From JAVBNW01 sp031551255 (GTDB lineage: Bacteria; Bacillota; Clostridia; Christensenellales; UBA1750), in assembly GCA_031551255.1 (NCBI GenBank), contig JAVBNW010000013.1:1-56770 (forward strand): a stretch of DNA of 56,770 nt. Reading direction: 5' to 3'. This document shows, piece by piece, positions 33,575-42,667 of the stretch (its first letter is position 1; every line of letters begins with the position of its first letter). A model generated the notes under the pieces. It did not search any database. It saw only the letters and a list, made by a program, of their open reading frames with translations, and was not told the DNA's origin. Position numbers and translations under genes: made by a program.

Positions 33575-34640
33575 CGCCCGCACCCACCACGGCGGCGTGC
33601 CTAGGATCCCAGAATACGTTTACGCGCGTGCCGTCCGGCAGCCGGTCTTCGCGCAAAAGGCCCGATACCAGAAACTTCTGGCCGTTTTCCATGCAAATGG
33701 TCGTGTGCATGGTGCCCCCCGCATACAGCGTCTCTTCAATAGCGCCGCGCAGCGCAAAGCCATCGCGGTTTTGCTCGGTATTGTAATCCATGCGTTCGGC
33801 GCGCACCGAAAGCGTGATGCCCTGCCCAAGCGTATAAGCATCGTCCACCGCGCGGATCGATCCGCCGGCGAAAGCGAGCTGCGCCTGGCCGTTTTCCACC
33901 TTTTCCACCGTCGTATCGATGAGGTTCGTCTGCCCGATAAACTGCGCCGCGAAGCGCGTGCGCGGGTGGTCGTAAATCTCATCCGGCGTGCCGATCTGCT
34001 CGATTTGCCCGTCGAGCATGATGGCGATACGGTCGGACATGTTCAGCGCCTCTTCCTGATCGTGGGTTATGTAGATAAACGTGATGCCGGATTCGCGCTG
34101 CAACTTTTTCAGCTCTACCTGCATTTGCCTGCGCAGCTGCAAATCGAGCGCGCCCAGCGGCTCATCCAGCAAGAGAATTTTCGGGTTGTTCACCATGGCG
34201 CGCGCGATGGCGACGCGTTGCCTTTGCCCGCCGGAAAGCTGGGAAGGCATGCGCTTTTCAAAGCCGGGAAGCTGCACCATGGCGAGCATTTGGGCGACTC
34301 TTTGGCGGATTTCGTCCTTCGCAACGCCCTTGATTTTGAGCCCATAGGCGATATTCGCCGCCACGTTCATGTGCGGAAACAGAGCATACGACTGAAATAC
34401 CGTGTTGACCTCGCGCTTGTTGGGGGGCAGATGCGTCACATCTTCGCCGCCCAGCAGCACACGGCCGGTATCCGGCCGCTCGAGGCCTGCGATCAGGCGC
34501 AGCGTCGTCGTCTTTCCGCAGCCCGAAGGGCCCAGAAGCGTCAAAAATTCGCCCGGCCCGACCATAAGGTCGATGCCGCGCAATGCCTCGACGTCGCCGA
34601 ATGTCTTGACGACGCCTTCCAGCCGCAGGATGCTTTCCAT
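33558..34640 (-). CDS. potA: Polyamine ABC transporter ATPase PotA (360 aa)
   Basis: ATPase of the importer. Walker A GPSGCGKTT, Q-loop VFQSYALFPHM, signature QLSGGQRQRVAIARA, Walker B ILLLDEPLGALD, H-loop ITHDQEEALN; a C-terminal TOBE-type domain (about 240-355) with SVRAERMDYN follows. First gene of potABCD. ATG 34640 matches the family N-terminus; GTG 34658 would add six residues. A perfect palindrome (34660-34674) lies right at the start and may be an operator. Confidence 0.96.
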   Translation of the reverse strand: MESILRLEGVVKTFGDVEALRGIDLMVGPGEFLTLLGPSGCGKTTTLRLIAGLERPDTGRVLLGGEDVTHLPPNKREVNTVFQSYALFPHMNVAANIAYGLKIKGVAKDEIRQRVAQMLAMVQLPGFEKRMPSQLSGGQRQRVAIARAMVNNPKILLLDEPLGALDLQLRRQMQVELKKLQRESGITFIYITHDQEEALNMSDRIAIMLDGQIEQIGTPDEIYDHPRTRFAAQFIGQTNLIDTTVEKVENGQAQLAFAGGSIRAVDDAYTLGQGITLSVRAERMDYNTEQNRDGFALRGAIEETLYAGGTMHTTICMENGQKFLVSGLLREDRLPDGTRVNVFWDPRHAAVVGAGDGHGA

Positions 34641-34659
34641 CGTTTCGATCGACTCCACA

Positions 34660-34674
34660 ACCGCTTAAAGCGGT
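34660..34674. promoter_or_regulatory. 15-bp palindrome at the potA start
   Basis: ACCGCTT-A-AAGCGGT is a perfect dyad 19 bases upstream of ATG 34640. It could bind a regulator or, as RNA, form a small hairpin next to the start region. A TTGACA lies further upstream on the minus strand (34813-34818), but its -10 partner is unclear. Confidence 0.4.
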
Positions 34675-34865
34675 AAAATGATGCTATTTCTCCGTACGCC
34701 GAAAGCTGTTTTCCGTATATAAAGTCCAACCCCAACGGCAGCCAAACGGCGGGCGATACCTGGAACCATATTTGCCAATGATCTTCTTTTATTGTGCCAT
34801 CCTGCCCGCATCGTTGTCAAGTAAATATGTCGGAATTAACGGGCGCCCGGAGGCGAAACATACCC

Positions 34866-36557
34866 TTACGCTTTGCGCGGCGGGGCCACAGGCGTCTGCG
34901 CGCCGCCCTCTTCTCCCGCACGGCCCGGGCGGGTCAAAACCGCCGTGCGCAGAGTCGCTTCCAAGGGGGCGTTCCCTTGGGGCATCAGCGACTGCGTCTG
35001 CCGAAGCGCCTCAAAATCGAGCGTAGCCGTCACGAGCTCGTCGCCCACGGGCTCCTTAGCATGCGCCAGCGGCTGCTTTTGCGGGCCGTAGATGCCCGCG
35101 TAACCGGTGTGCAGCTCGCCCAGCAAGAGCCCCGTCAGCGCGGGCTTTACGATGTACATAGCGTTCTCGACTGCTCGCGCCCACGCGCCGCGCCGCGCCG
35201 CCGGGCCATAGTAGGGTTCGGCGTTGAAGATCGGCACGATCGCAATGTCGCAGCCTACCTTGCGCGCGGCGGCAAAGGGCTCGTAGTACGTCGCATCCAT
35301 GCACACCGGCGCGCAGCACAGCGCGCCTTGTATCTCGAACGCGGAAAGCTCGCCGCCCGGCGATATCCCCATATTCATTTCGAGCCGCGTAGGGTGCAGC
35401 TTATCCTGAAATACCGCGCCGCCGTCGGGAAAGGCGATCACCGCCGTGTTATAGTACTTTTTGCGCCGCTTGCGCAGGAAGGTTCCGCCGTGCACCACAA
35501 GGCCGTGCTCTTTCGCCAGCCGCTTTGTTTCGCGCACCGCAACGCGCGCAAGCCATTTCGCGCTCATGCGGAATGCCGCGGCGGCAAAAAGCGGCATCAT
35601 CGCCGAAGATGTATCGGGGAAAAAAGTCGCAAGCGCCTCTTCATCGCCCTCTTTTAGGAAAACTGGCGCATCCTTTGCCGCGCGGTCCGCCTTCGCGGCG
35701 ATGCCCGCGATGAACGGCACGGAGCCCAGCGCATCCAACCAGTTGTATTCCGGAAACGCGATGAGCCCGCAGCCTACAGCCTTAGCCTGAGCGCACAGCG
35801 CATCCATGCGGGCGATCAGCCCTTTGCGGCCTTCCTGAAAGCGCAGCTTGCGCTGCACCGCCGCCACCTTCAAGGGCGCCGCGGGAACCTCGGCAAGCTC
35901 TCCCTTCGGCATGGCGGCGGCAAACGGGCGGTTCAAAACCCCAAGCGGATCGAACGAGAGCTTTGTACGCGCCCAGTCCACCAGCGAAATCCCGGCGATG
36001 GCCATCGTCCCCTCCCTGCCGCGCGCGAGCACGCCATCGGGGCAATGCGCCGAAAGCGGGCCGAGTACGCGCGCCTCGCCGTGCGCGGGCGCCACGGTCG
36101 CGAACACGCCGTTTTGCTGCGCCTGCGCCCAGGGGCCGGCATCCGTTTCGTCCCTCTGCACGGGGCACAGCAGCAACTGCGCGCCGCGCAGCGCCGCCAG
36201 GCGCGCGGCCTGCGGGGCCTTGGCGTCTTCTTCCGCGAGCAGCGCAACCGTAACGCCCTCCACCTCAAGCAGCGCAATATCGGCGCCGCGCTCGCCCGGG
36301 CCGTACAACGAGGCCTGCACAAGCCTCGCCTCGCCCGCGCGAAAAATCGCGCCGCCATCATCCGCGCACCGCGCGCATACGAAAAGATTGCCCGTCTCGC
36401 GCGATATGCGCGCGACGTCCTTCCTTAGCCAAGAACAGCCGGGCAGCACGATCAAATCGCAGCCATGCCGCGCTGCGACATCGCACGCCGCCTTTGCGTT
36501 ATCCTGCGCCTTGGCGCCGCGCGGGTCAAACGCGGCGGCGGCGAGCGTCAATTGCAT
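34866..36557 (-). CDS. Tandem nitrilase-fold protein with one degenerate domain (563 aa)
   Basis: Two carbon-nitrogen hydrolase domains in one chain. The C-terminal domain (about 228-540) has the full Glu-Lys-Cys triad: E270 in IAFPEYNW, K386 in AVFQDKLHPT, C419 in APVCMDATYYEP. The N-terminal domain (about 1-225) keeps the fold (HGCDLIVLPGCSW, VEGVTVALLAEEDAKAPQAA, LRGAQLLLCPVQRDE) but has Gly where Glu should be, no Lys block, and Ala/Glu in place of Cys, so it cannot be catalytic. Such enzymes cleave amides or nitriles; substrate unknown. The start at 36557 follows the hisC stop by one base with GGAGAAGG just upstream. The C-terminal 25 residues are Pro/Gly/Arg-rich. Confidence 0.88.
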   Translation of the reverse strand: MQLTLAAAAFDPRGAKAQDNAKAACDVAARHGCDLIVLPGCSWLRKDVARISRETGNLFVCARCADDGGAIFRAGEARLVQASLYGPGERGADIALLEVEGVTVALLAEEDAKAPQAARLAALRGAQLLLCPVQRDETDAGPWAQAQQNGVFATVAPAHGEARVLGPLSAHCPDGVLARGREGTMAIAGISLVDWARTKLSFDPLGVLNRPFAAAMPKGELAEVPAAPLKVAAVQRKLRFQEGRKGLIARMDALCAQAKAVGCGLIAFPEYNWLDALGSVPFIAGIAAKADRAAKDAPVFLKEGDEEALATFFPDTSSAMMPLFAAAAFRMSAKWLARVAVRETKRLAKEHGLVVHGGTFLRKRRKKYYNTAVIAFPDGGAVFQDKLHPTRLEMNMGISPGGELSAFEIQGALCCAPVCMDATYYEPFAAARKVGCDIAIVPIFNAEPYYGPAARRGAWARAVENAMYIVKPALTGLLLGELHTGYAGIYGPQKQPLAHAKEPVGDELVTATLDFEALRQTQSLMPQGNAPLEATLRTAVLTRPGRAGEEGGAQTPVAPPRKA

Positions 36558-36558
36558 G

Positions 36559-37638
36559 CTATACCTTCTCCTCAAGCGTGGAGAGAATATCGCCAAGCGC
36601 GGCGAGCACGGCATCCATCTGTGCGTCGGTGCCGATGGAAATGCGCAAATACTCGGCAATCGACGGCTTGTCAAAGTGCCTCACCACGATGTTTCTTTCG
36701 CGCAGCGCCAAAAACAACGCTTTGCCGGATGCGCGCGGATGCATGGCGAACACGAAGTTCGCGCCGGAATCCGGCAGGGCGAAGCCCAGTTTCCTAAGCC
36801 CCGCGGCAAACCTCTCGCGGGTTGAGACGACCGCGTCCCTCGTCTTTTGAAAATACTCGGCATCGTTTAGCGCCGCGGCCCCTCCGGCGATGGCCAGCCG
36901 GTCGAGCGGATAGGAGTTGAAGCAGTCCTTTACACAGATCAAAGCGTCGATCAGCGCCTCGTCGCCCAGCGCATAGCCGACCCGCAGCCCAGCCAGCGAG
37001 TAGCTCTTGCTCATCGTGCGCACGATGAGCAGGTTGTCGAATTCCGCAATCAACGATACGCAGTCCTCCGGCGCAAAATCCGCGTACGCCTCGTCCAGCA
37101 TCAAAAGCTGCCCGCGCGCGTTAAGCGCCTGCGCTATGCGGCGCACTTCGTCTTTGGCGAGCGTAGCGGTGGTGGGGGCGTTAGGGTTAGCGAGCGCCAC
37201 CGCGCGGTCGGCGGCAATCAACGCATCCACATCCACAAAAAGCCCGTCCTTCATCGGCACGGAAAGGTAGGGGACGCCGAAGATCTGCGCATAGACCGGG
37301 TAGAACGAATACGTGAGCGCGGGCGAGCACAGCGGCCTGTCCTGCCCGAAAAACGCGAGGTACGCCAGCGCCAGCACCTCGTCCGAGCCGTTGCCGCAGA
37401 ATACCTGCCCATTGCGCAAGCCGTGCCGCCTTGCGACCGCCGCGCGCAGAATCCCTCCGTCGGTGGGCGGATACAAGCGCAGGGCGTCCGCCGCGCCCTG
37501 AATCGCCTCCAGCACGAGCGGAGACGGCGGATACGCGTTTTCGTTGGTGTTGAGCTTGACGATATCGGGGCTGTCAGGCTGTTCCCCGGCGACGTAGGGC
37601 ACAAGATCCCGCGAGCGGGCGCTTCGGTAGTCGGTCAT
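36559..37638 (-). CDS. hisC: Histidinol-phosphate aminotransferase (359 aa)
   Basis: PLP fold-type-I aminotransferase of the HisC branch. N-terminal VKLNTNENAYPPSPLVLEAI is the family signature; GNGSDEVLALAYLAF binds cofactor, NPNAPTTATL and LDEAYADF hold the PLP Asn and Asp/Tyr, the Schiff-base Lys is in TMSKSYSLAGLRVGYAL, and the C-terminal Arg region is ISIGTDAQMD. It acts in histidine synthesis and can serve aromatic amino acids. The start at 37638 has GGAGG seven bases upstream. No other his genes are nearby; it lies between a nucleoside hydrolase and a nitrilase gene, so its role here could differ. Confidence 0.9.
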   Translation of the reverse strand: MTDYRSARSRDLVPYVAGEQPDSPDIVKLNTNENAYPPSPLVLEAIQGAADALRLYPPTDGGILRAAVARRHGLRNGQVFCGNGSDEVLALAYLAFFGQDRPLCSPALTYSFYPVYAQIFGVPYLSVPMKDGLFVDVDALIAADRAVALANPNAPTTATLAKDEVRRIAQALNARGQLLMLDEAYADFAPEDCVSLIAEFDNLLIVRTMSKSYSLAGLRVGYALGDEALIDALICVKDCFNSYPLDRLAIAGGAAALNDAEYFQKTRDAVVSTRERFAAGLRKLGFALPDSGANFVFAMHPRASGKALFLALRERNIVVRHFDKPSIAEYLRISIGTDAQMDAVLAALGDILSTLEEKV

Positions 37639-37683
37639 GGCAAGGCCTCCCATCTCATCGCATATGTGCGGATGCCGCTATTC

Positions 37684-38565
37684 TTACGAAAACAACGAGA
37701 AGAAGTGCTCGAAATAGGTCTCCGGGCATACGGTCAAGGCGGCCTCGTGCGGGCCGTTTTCGTCCTTGCACCAATGCGTAAGGCCCCACAGCGGTTCCGA
37801 CGCAAGCTCTACCTTCGCCTCGCCGCGCTCAAAGCCGCAAATGGCTTCGTCAAACAGCGTGGCGGCGGCCAGCGGGTCGTGGAAGGTCATCACGTCGGCG
37901 CGCTCGAACCACACCTTGGAAAAGTCGTATACCGGCCGAAGTACGGGATGTGTAAACCTTGCGGCCACCTGCTTGGCGTCCATGCGCACCTGCATCGTAA
38001 CATCCAGCCCGATGGAGCGGTGCGTCTTTACCGGCGCGTTGTAGACGACGGCGGTGGCGTACGGGTCGTTCAGCGCGTTCCACTCGCAGTGCGGCATGCG
38101 GGGGATCGCGTTGCCGAAGCGCCCGCACATCAGCGTCAGCGAGCGAAGCTTTTGGGCGGTTTCCGGATATGTCGCAAACAGCAGGCCGACGTTCGTCATC
38201 GGGCCAATGGCCAGCAAATCGATCTTTCCGGGGTTTGTAAGGATGGAATCCCTAAGAAAATCCACCGCCCGGTTGCGCGGAAACTCCGTTTCGTGCGGCC
38301 AGTTGCCCAGCATGGCCGCCTGTTGACATTTGGGTTGGCGCACGGGCGTCAGCAACGGAACTTCGACGCCGGGGTAGATCGGCACATCCTTGCCCGCGGC
38401 TTTTACGATTGCCGAACACATCCGGGCGCGCAAATCCGCCTCGCCGGATACGGTCGTAACCCCCATCAGCTCACACCTCGGCTGCATCAGCAGATAGGCC
38501 AGGCATACCGCGTCGTCGATATCCGAGCCGATGTCGGTATCCAAAATGACGGTTCGCTTGTCCAC
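37684..38565 (-). CDS. Nucleoside hydrolase family protein (293 aa)
   Basis: Inosine/uridine-preferring nucleoside hydrolase fold. The calcium-binding N-terminus reads VILDTDIGSDIDDAVCLAYL; further motifs are PIYPGVEVPLL, DLLAIGPMTNVGLL, WNALNDPYA and, near the C-terminus, the metal Asp in VMTFHDPLAAA. Cleaves the N-glycosidic bond of ribonucleosides; preference cannot be read off. The start is GTG 38565, preceded by AGGAG; GTG 38574 sits inside that site. It is 45 bases ahead of hisC and likely shares its transcript. Divergent from the methyltransferase gene. Confidence 0.9.
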   Translation of the reverse strand: MDKRTVILDTDIGSDIDDAVCLAYLLMQPRCELMGVTTVSGEADLRARMCSAIVKAAGKDVPIYPGVEVPLLTPVRQPKCQQAAMLGNWPHETEFPRNRAVDFLRDSILTNPGKIDLLAIGPMTNVGLLFATYPETAQKLRSLTLMCGRFGNAIPRMPHCEWNALNDPYATAVVYNAPVKTHRSIGLDVTMQVRMDAKQVAARFTHPVLRPVYDFSKVWFERADVMTFHDPLAAATLFDEAICGFERGEAKVELASEPLWGLTHWCKDENGPHEAALTVCPETYFEHFFSLFS

Positions 38566-38793
38566 GCGATCCACTCCTTTTCATCCCGTTGCGGCGCTAC
38601 GCGCCATGCCCTTCCAGTATACCATGTGCGGGAGCGATGTGCAGCGCCGATTCGCGGCGCGGAGAGTTTTCTTCGCAAATCTTCCGCATGCGCGCCTTTG
38701 GGCCGCCGCAACGCGGCGCAGGCAGGGCGGTTGTTTTTCCACTTGCCGTCGTGCTATAGTGGCGGCAGCGATCACGCATATAGGAGGGCTACA

Positions 38794-39627
38794 ATGGCGG
38801 AAATGGCGACGGGATGGGAGCCCGACAAGAGGACGCACTTTGATCAGATCGTCGCAGACTACGACAGGGCGCGGCCGGACTATCCGGACGAGATGTTTCA
38901 AGATACTTTTGCGTATGCCAAAGTCGCCAAAGCGCCGAGGGCGCTCGAGATCGGCGCGGGAACGGGAAAGGCGACGCGCCCCTTCCTCGACGCGGGTTTC
39001 GACGTGACCGCCGTGGAATTGGGCACGAACATGGCAGAGTTTCTTTCGGAAAAGTTCAAGGGCCATAGCGGCTTTCGCGTCATCGTTTCCGCGTTCGAGG
39101 ACGCCGTATTGGAAGAAGAAGGTTATGACCTGGTGTACGCCGCCTCCTCGATCCATTGGGTGGACGCGCAAATCGGGTGCCCGAAGATCTTCAGACTTCT
39201 AAAAAACGGAGGGACAATCGCTCTATTCCGATACAACTTCTTCCCCTGCAATGGAGAAGCACTGGATGGGGAGATTGACGCGGCCTATGAAAAACATTTT
39301 CATCGCCATTTTACCGAGCCCAAGGAAAAGCCCATCAAAAAATCGCACGAGGAACTCAGGCAACCCGATTCAATTCTATATCGATATGGGTTTAACGGCT
39401 TAGGCGCGTACGGTTTTGCAGACGTTACGATGAATCTATACGATGCGGTCAAGGCGTATAGCGCGGACGAGTACGTCGCTTTTCTGGAAACTCTGTCCGA
39501 CCATAGGCATCTGCCACAAGACGACAAGGCAGCCCTGTATGAAGCAATAAAAGAAGCCATACGGCGGCACGGCGGCCAATATAAGATGGATTACATCTTT
39601 CAATTGTATATGGGGCGTAAGCCATAG
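38794..39627 (+). CDS. Class I SAM-dependent methyltransferase (277 aa)
   Basis: The SAM-binding motif I is ALEIGAGTGKATRPFLDAGF with the acidic residue in VTAVELG; motif II-like segments are YDLVYAASSIHWVD and LLKNGGTIALFRYN. The N-terminal DQIVADYDRARPDYPDEMF is the usual start of trans-aconitate/ubiquinone-type methyltransferases. Substrate unknown. The start at 38794 follows AGGAGGG; a much longer open frame runs upstream but is the shadow of the divergent hisC and nucleoside-hydrolase genes. A possible -10 TATAGT lies about 38 bases before the start. Confidence 0.88.
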   Translation: MAEMATGWEPDKRTHFDQIVADYDRARPDYPDEMFQDTFAYAKVAKAPRALEIGAGTGKATRPFLDAGFDVTAVELGTNMAEFLSEKFKGHSGFRVIVSAFEDAVLEEEGYDLVYAASSIHWVDAQIGCPKIFRLLKNGGTIALFRYNFFPCNGEALDGEIDAAYEKHFHRHFTEPKEKPIKKSHEELRQPDSILYRYGFNGLGAYGFADVTMNLYDAVKAYSADEYVAFLETLSDHRHLPQDDKAALYEAIKEAIRRHGGQYKMDYIFQLYMGRKP

Positions 39628-40071
39628 GCCGGTGCTATTTGCCGTATGGGCGGACATTGAGCGAGCGACTGTCGATACAAAGCAGAAACCGGAAGGCTTG
39701 CGCCTTCCGGCCAGACTGTCACAAAACCTTGGAACCCCGCGTGACCCGGGAGATTTGGAGGGCAAAGCCTTCCAAATGCAATCGCCCGCCGGTGGCCGGA
39801 GCCGAGCGCGCGCAGTGCGCGCGGACAGCGAGGCGGAAGGCCCGTAAGTACGAGGTGACTCGCGAGTGCAGCGACGCGAGAGCACGTTACGAATGGTAGA
39901 ACGCGCGGCGACGCGAGCGGTTAAAATTGCCTCGTAACAGGCGATTTTAACTTTACTGCGTTTTTGCTGGCCGGACGTCGTGCCTTCTCCGTCGGTCTAT
40001 CTTCGGCGGGGGCTCACGAGGGGACGCATCTCCCCCGTCCCGTAAAAGTGCCTCAGCACTTTTTGACAGGC
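39628..40071. repeat. Palindrome-rich intergenic island
   Basis: No gene in about 440 bases. Hairpins seen: CCGGAAGGC-ttgc-GCCTTCCGG (39689-39710; the same hairpin recurs as the gyrA terminator), TTGGAGGGC-aaa-GCCTTCCAA, a GCGCGC / GCGCGC stem near 39810, TTAAAATTGCCT / AGGCGATTTTAA (39921-39950, one G-T pair), and AAAAGTGC-CTCA-GCACTTTT (40044-40063), whose CTCA loop matches the two-hairpin repeats at 11 and 47 kb. The density suggests either stacked repeat insertions or one structured RNA. Confidence 0.5.
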
Positions 40072-40099
40072 AAACCGGAAGGCTTGCGCCTTCCGGTTT
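40072..40099 (-). terminator. Terminator of gyrA
   Basis: Perfect 12-bp stem AAACCGGAAGGC / GCCTTCCGGTTT with a 4-base loop, 8 bases past the gyrA stop, followed by a short T-run on the minus strand. Confidence 0.75.
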
Positions 40100-40106
40100 C
40101 ATCAGC

Positions 40107-42623
40107 TTATTCGTCTGTTTCTTCGCCGCCGGGCTCGGGCTGGCCCGTCATCGCTCCGCCCTCTTCCCCATCCTCGTCCATCTCATCCGGATCCTCTTCA
40201 TCGCTGCGAGCCACAGGCGCGATGGCCACCACGTGCGAGCCCGTGCCCACGCGCATCAGCCTTACGCCCTGCGTCGAGCGGCCCAATTCGGAAATTTCGG
40301 ATACGCCGGTGCGGATGATCGTGCCGTCGTCGGAAATGAGCATCACGTCCTCGTCGTCCGCCACGAGCAGCTGCCCCGCGAGAAGGCCGGTCTTGTCGGT
40401 CAGATTCATCGCCTTGATGCCCTTGCCGTGACGGCCCTGCGTGCGGTATTCGTCAAGCGCGGTTCGCTTGCCGTAGCCGTTTTGGGTGATGGACAACACC
40501 TTTTTCTCCTCGTCCACGATGTCCAGCGCCACCACCTCGTCGCCGCCTGATAGATCCATCGAGCGCACGCCCATGGTGCCGCGGCCCATCGCGCGGATCT
40601 CGTTTTCGCTGAAGCGTATGCACATGCCCTGGCGGGAACCGAGCAGCAGCTCGTCCTCGCCGCAGGTGAGCGATACCTTGATCAGCTCGTCGTCCTCGCG
40701 CAGCACGATGGCGATCAGCCCGTTGGCCCGGATGTTTTGGAATTCCTCCAGCGCGGTCTTCTTGATCATACCCAACTTTGTGGCCATCACCAGGTAGCAG
40801 CGCTCCTGCGTGGGCTCCACCGGAATGGTAGCGGTTACTTTTTCCCCGCCGGCGAGCTGCAAGAGGTTTACGATGGCCGTGCCCCGCGCGGTGCGGGATG
40901 CCTCGGGCAACTGATAGCACACGAGCCTGAACACCCGGCCCATGTTCGTGAAGAACATGATGTCAGTGTGCGTGGAGCACACGAAGATGCGCTCGACAAA
41001 ATCCTCCTCGCGGGTGGTCAGCGCCGTGATGCCCTTCCCTCCGCGCCTCTGCGCGCGGTAGTTGTCGGAGGTCTGGCGCTTGACGTAGCCAAAGTGCGTA
41101 AGCGTCACCACCATCTCTTCCTCGTCGATCAGATCGGCGATGTCGATCTCTCCGGCGACCATGGCGATCTCGGTTCGCCTCTCGTCCGCATAGCGGTCCC
41201 TGATGTTGAGGATTTCGCGTCTGATGATCTCCAGCACCATCGCCTCGGATTCGAGCACGGAGCGAAGATAGGCGATGGTCTTTACAAGCTCGTCCATCTC
41301 CTCCTGCAACCGCTCGCGCTCCAGGCCCGTCAGGCGGCCAAGCCGCATATCCACGATCGCCTGCGCCTGCTTTTCGGAAAAGCCCAGCTCGTCGATCAAG
41401 CGCTGCCTGGCCAGCGGAATGGTCGCGGAAGATCTGATCGTGTGAATGACCTCGTCGATGATGTCGATCGCCTTTAAAAGCCCTTCCACGATGTGCGCGC
41501 GGGCTTCGGCGCGGGCGAGGTCGAATTTCGTTCGGCGCACGATCACTTCTTTTTGATGCTCTAAGTAGTGGTAAATCATTTCGCGCAGCGTCAGCACCTT
41601 GGGCTCGCCGTCCACCAGCGCGAGCATGATCACGCCGAAGGTATCCTGCAGCTGCGTATGCTTATACAGCGTGTTGAGCACGATCTGCGCGGTCGCGTCG
41701 CGCTTGAGCTCGATCACGACGCGCGTGCCGTCCCGGGCGGATTCGTCCCGAAGGTCGGAAATGCCCTCCACGCGCTTGTCGTGCACCAGCTCGGCGATCT
41801 TTTCCACGAGCTTTGCCTTGTTCACCTGATAGGGGATTTCCGTTACGACGATGCGCTGTCGCCCGCCCTGCATCTCCTCGATTTCGTGTTTGGCGCGGGT
41901 CACCACCCTGCCGCGCCCGGTCATATACGCGGCCCTGATGCCGCTCATGCCCATGATGATGCCGCCGGTGGGGAAATCCGGCCCCTTGATGTGCTGCATC
42001 AAATCCTCGGTGGTGCACTCGGGGTTGTCGATCATATGAACGACGCCGTCGATCACCTCGCCGATGTTGTGCGGCGGTATGTTGGGGGCCATGCCCACGG
42101 CGATGCCGCCCGAGCCGTTCACCAGCAAGTTGGGGAATCTTGCGGGCAGCACCTCGGGCTGCTGGAGGCTCTCGTCGAAGTTCGGGTAAAAATCGACGGT
42201 CTCCTTATCCAAATCCTGAATAAGCTCCGTAGCAGCGCGCGAAAGGCGCGCCTCGGTGTAGCGCATGGCCGCGGCGCCGTCGCCGTCCACCGAGCCGAAG
42301 TTCCCCTGCCCGTCCACCAGCAGATAGCGGGTGGAAAAATCCTGCGCGAGGCGCACCATCGCGTCGTACACCGCCGTATCGCCGTGCGGGTGGTATTTGC
42401 CCAGCACGTCGCCCACGATGCGGGCGCTCTTGCGGTAGGGCTTATCGTGCGTCATGCCCATTTCGTGCATCGCGTACAAAATGCGGCGGTGCACGGGCTT
42501 TAGGCCGTCGCGCACATCCGGCAGCGCTCTACTGATGATGACCGCCATCGCGTACTTAATAAAGCTCTCTTTTAGCTCGGCCTCCAGGTCGATGGGCAAA
42601 AGGTTTTCTCTCGTCTCGCTCAA
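40107..42623 (-). CDS. gyrA: DNA gyrase subunit A (838 aa)
   Basis: Breakage-reunion subunit of DNA gyrase. The N-terminal winged-helix block ALPDVRDGLKPVHRRILYAM, the quinolone-determining region GKYHPHGDTAVYDAMVRLAQ (Thr at the position of E. coli Ser83, Asp at that of Asp87), and the catalytic Tyr in AAMRYTEARLS are clear. The C-terminal pinwheel carries the GyrA box AQRRGGKG, which marks gyrase rather than topoisomerase IV, and ends in an acidic tail. Normal length. The gene is separated from gyrB by two Nudix genes; the four probably still form one transcription unit. Confidence 0.98.
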   Translation of the reverse strand: MSETRENLLPIDLEAELKESFIKYAMAVIISRALPDVRDGLKPVHRRILYAMHEMGMTHDKPYRKSARIVGDVLGKYHPHGDTAVYDAMVRLAQDFSTRYLLVDGQGNFGSVDGDGAAAMRYTEARLSRAATELIQDLDKETVDFYPNFDESLQQPEVLPARFPNLLVNGSGGIAVGMAPNIPPHNIGEVIDGVVHMIDNPECTTEDLMQHIKGPDFPTGGIIMGMSGIRAAYMTGRGRVVTRAKHEIEEMQGGRQRIVVTEIPYQVNKAKLVEKIAELVHDKRVEGISDLRDESARDGTRVVIELKRDATAQIVLNTLYKHTQLQDTFGVIMLALVDGEPKVLTLREMIYHYLEHQKEVIVRRTKFDLARAEARAHIVEGLLKAIDIIDEVIHTIRSSATIPLARQRLIDELGFSEKQAQAIVDMRLGRLTGLERERLQEEMDELVKTIAYLRSVLESEAMVLEIIRREILNIRDRYADERRTEIAMVAGEIDIADLIDEEEMVVTLTHFGYVKRQTSDNYRAQRRGGKGITALTTREEDFVERIFVCSTHTDIMFFTNMGRVFRLVCYQLPEASRTARGTAIVNLLQLAGGEKVTATIPVEPTQERCYLVMATKLGMIKKTALEEFQNIRANGLIAIVLREDDELIKVSLTCGEDELLLGSRQGMCIRFSENEIRAMGRGTMGVRSMDLSGGDEVVALDIVDEEKKVLSITQNGYGKRTALDEYRTQGRHGKGIKAMNLTDKTGLLAGQLLVADDEDVMLISDDGTIIRTGVSEISELGRSTQGVRLMRVGTGSHVVAIAPVARSDEEDPDEMDEDGEEGGAMTGQPEPGGEETDE

Positions 42624-42667
42624 AGATCACACCTCGTGCAAAAATTTATAGAATCATATCTTGATGT

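Noticed and set aside
33567..34676. 369-codon plus-strand frame
   Set aside because: Antisense to potA; only potA shows coherent ABC ATPase motifs.
37423..38793. Long plus-strand open frame upstream of the methyltransferase
   Set aside because: It lies opposite hisC and the nucleoside hydrolase and reads as their antisense; the methyltransferase has its own ATG and ribosome binding site at 38794.
39628..40106. Known large non-coding RNA (RNase P, SRP, 6S, tmRNA)
   Set aside because: None of the conserved core sequences of these RNAs could be found by eye.
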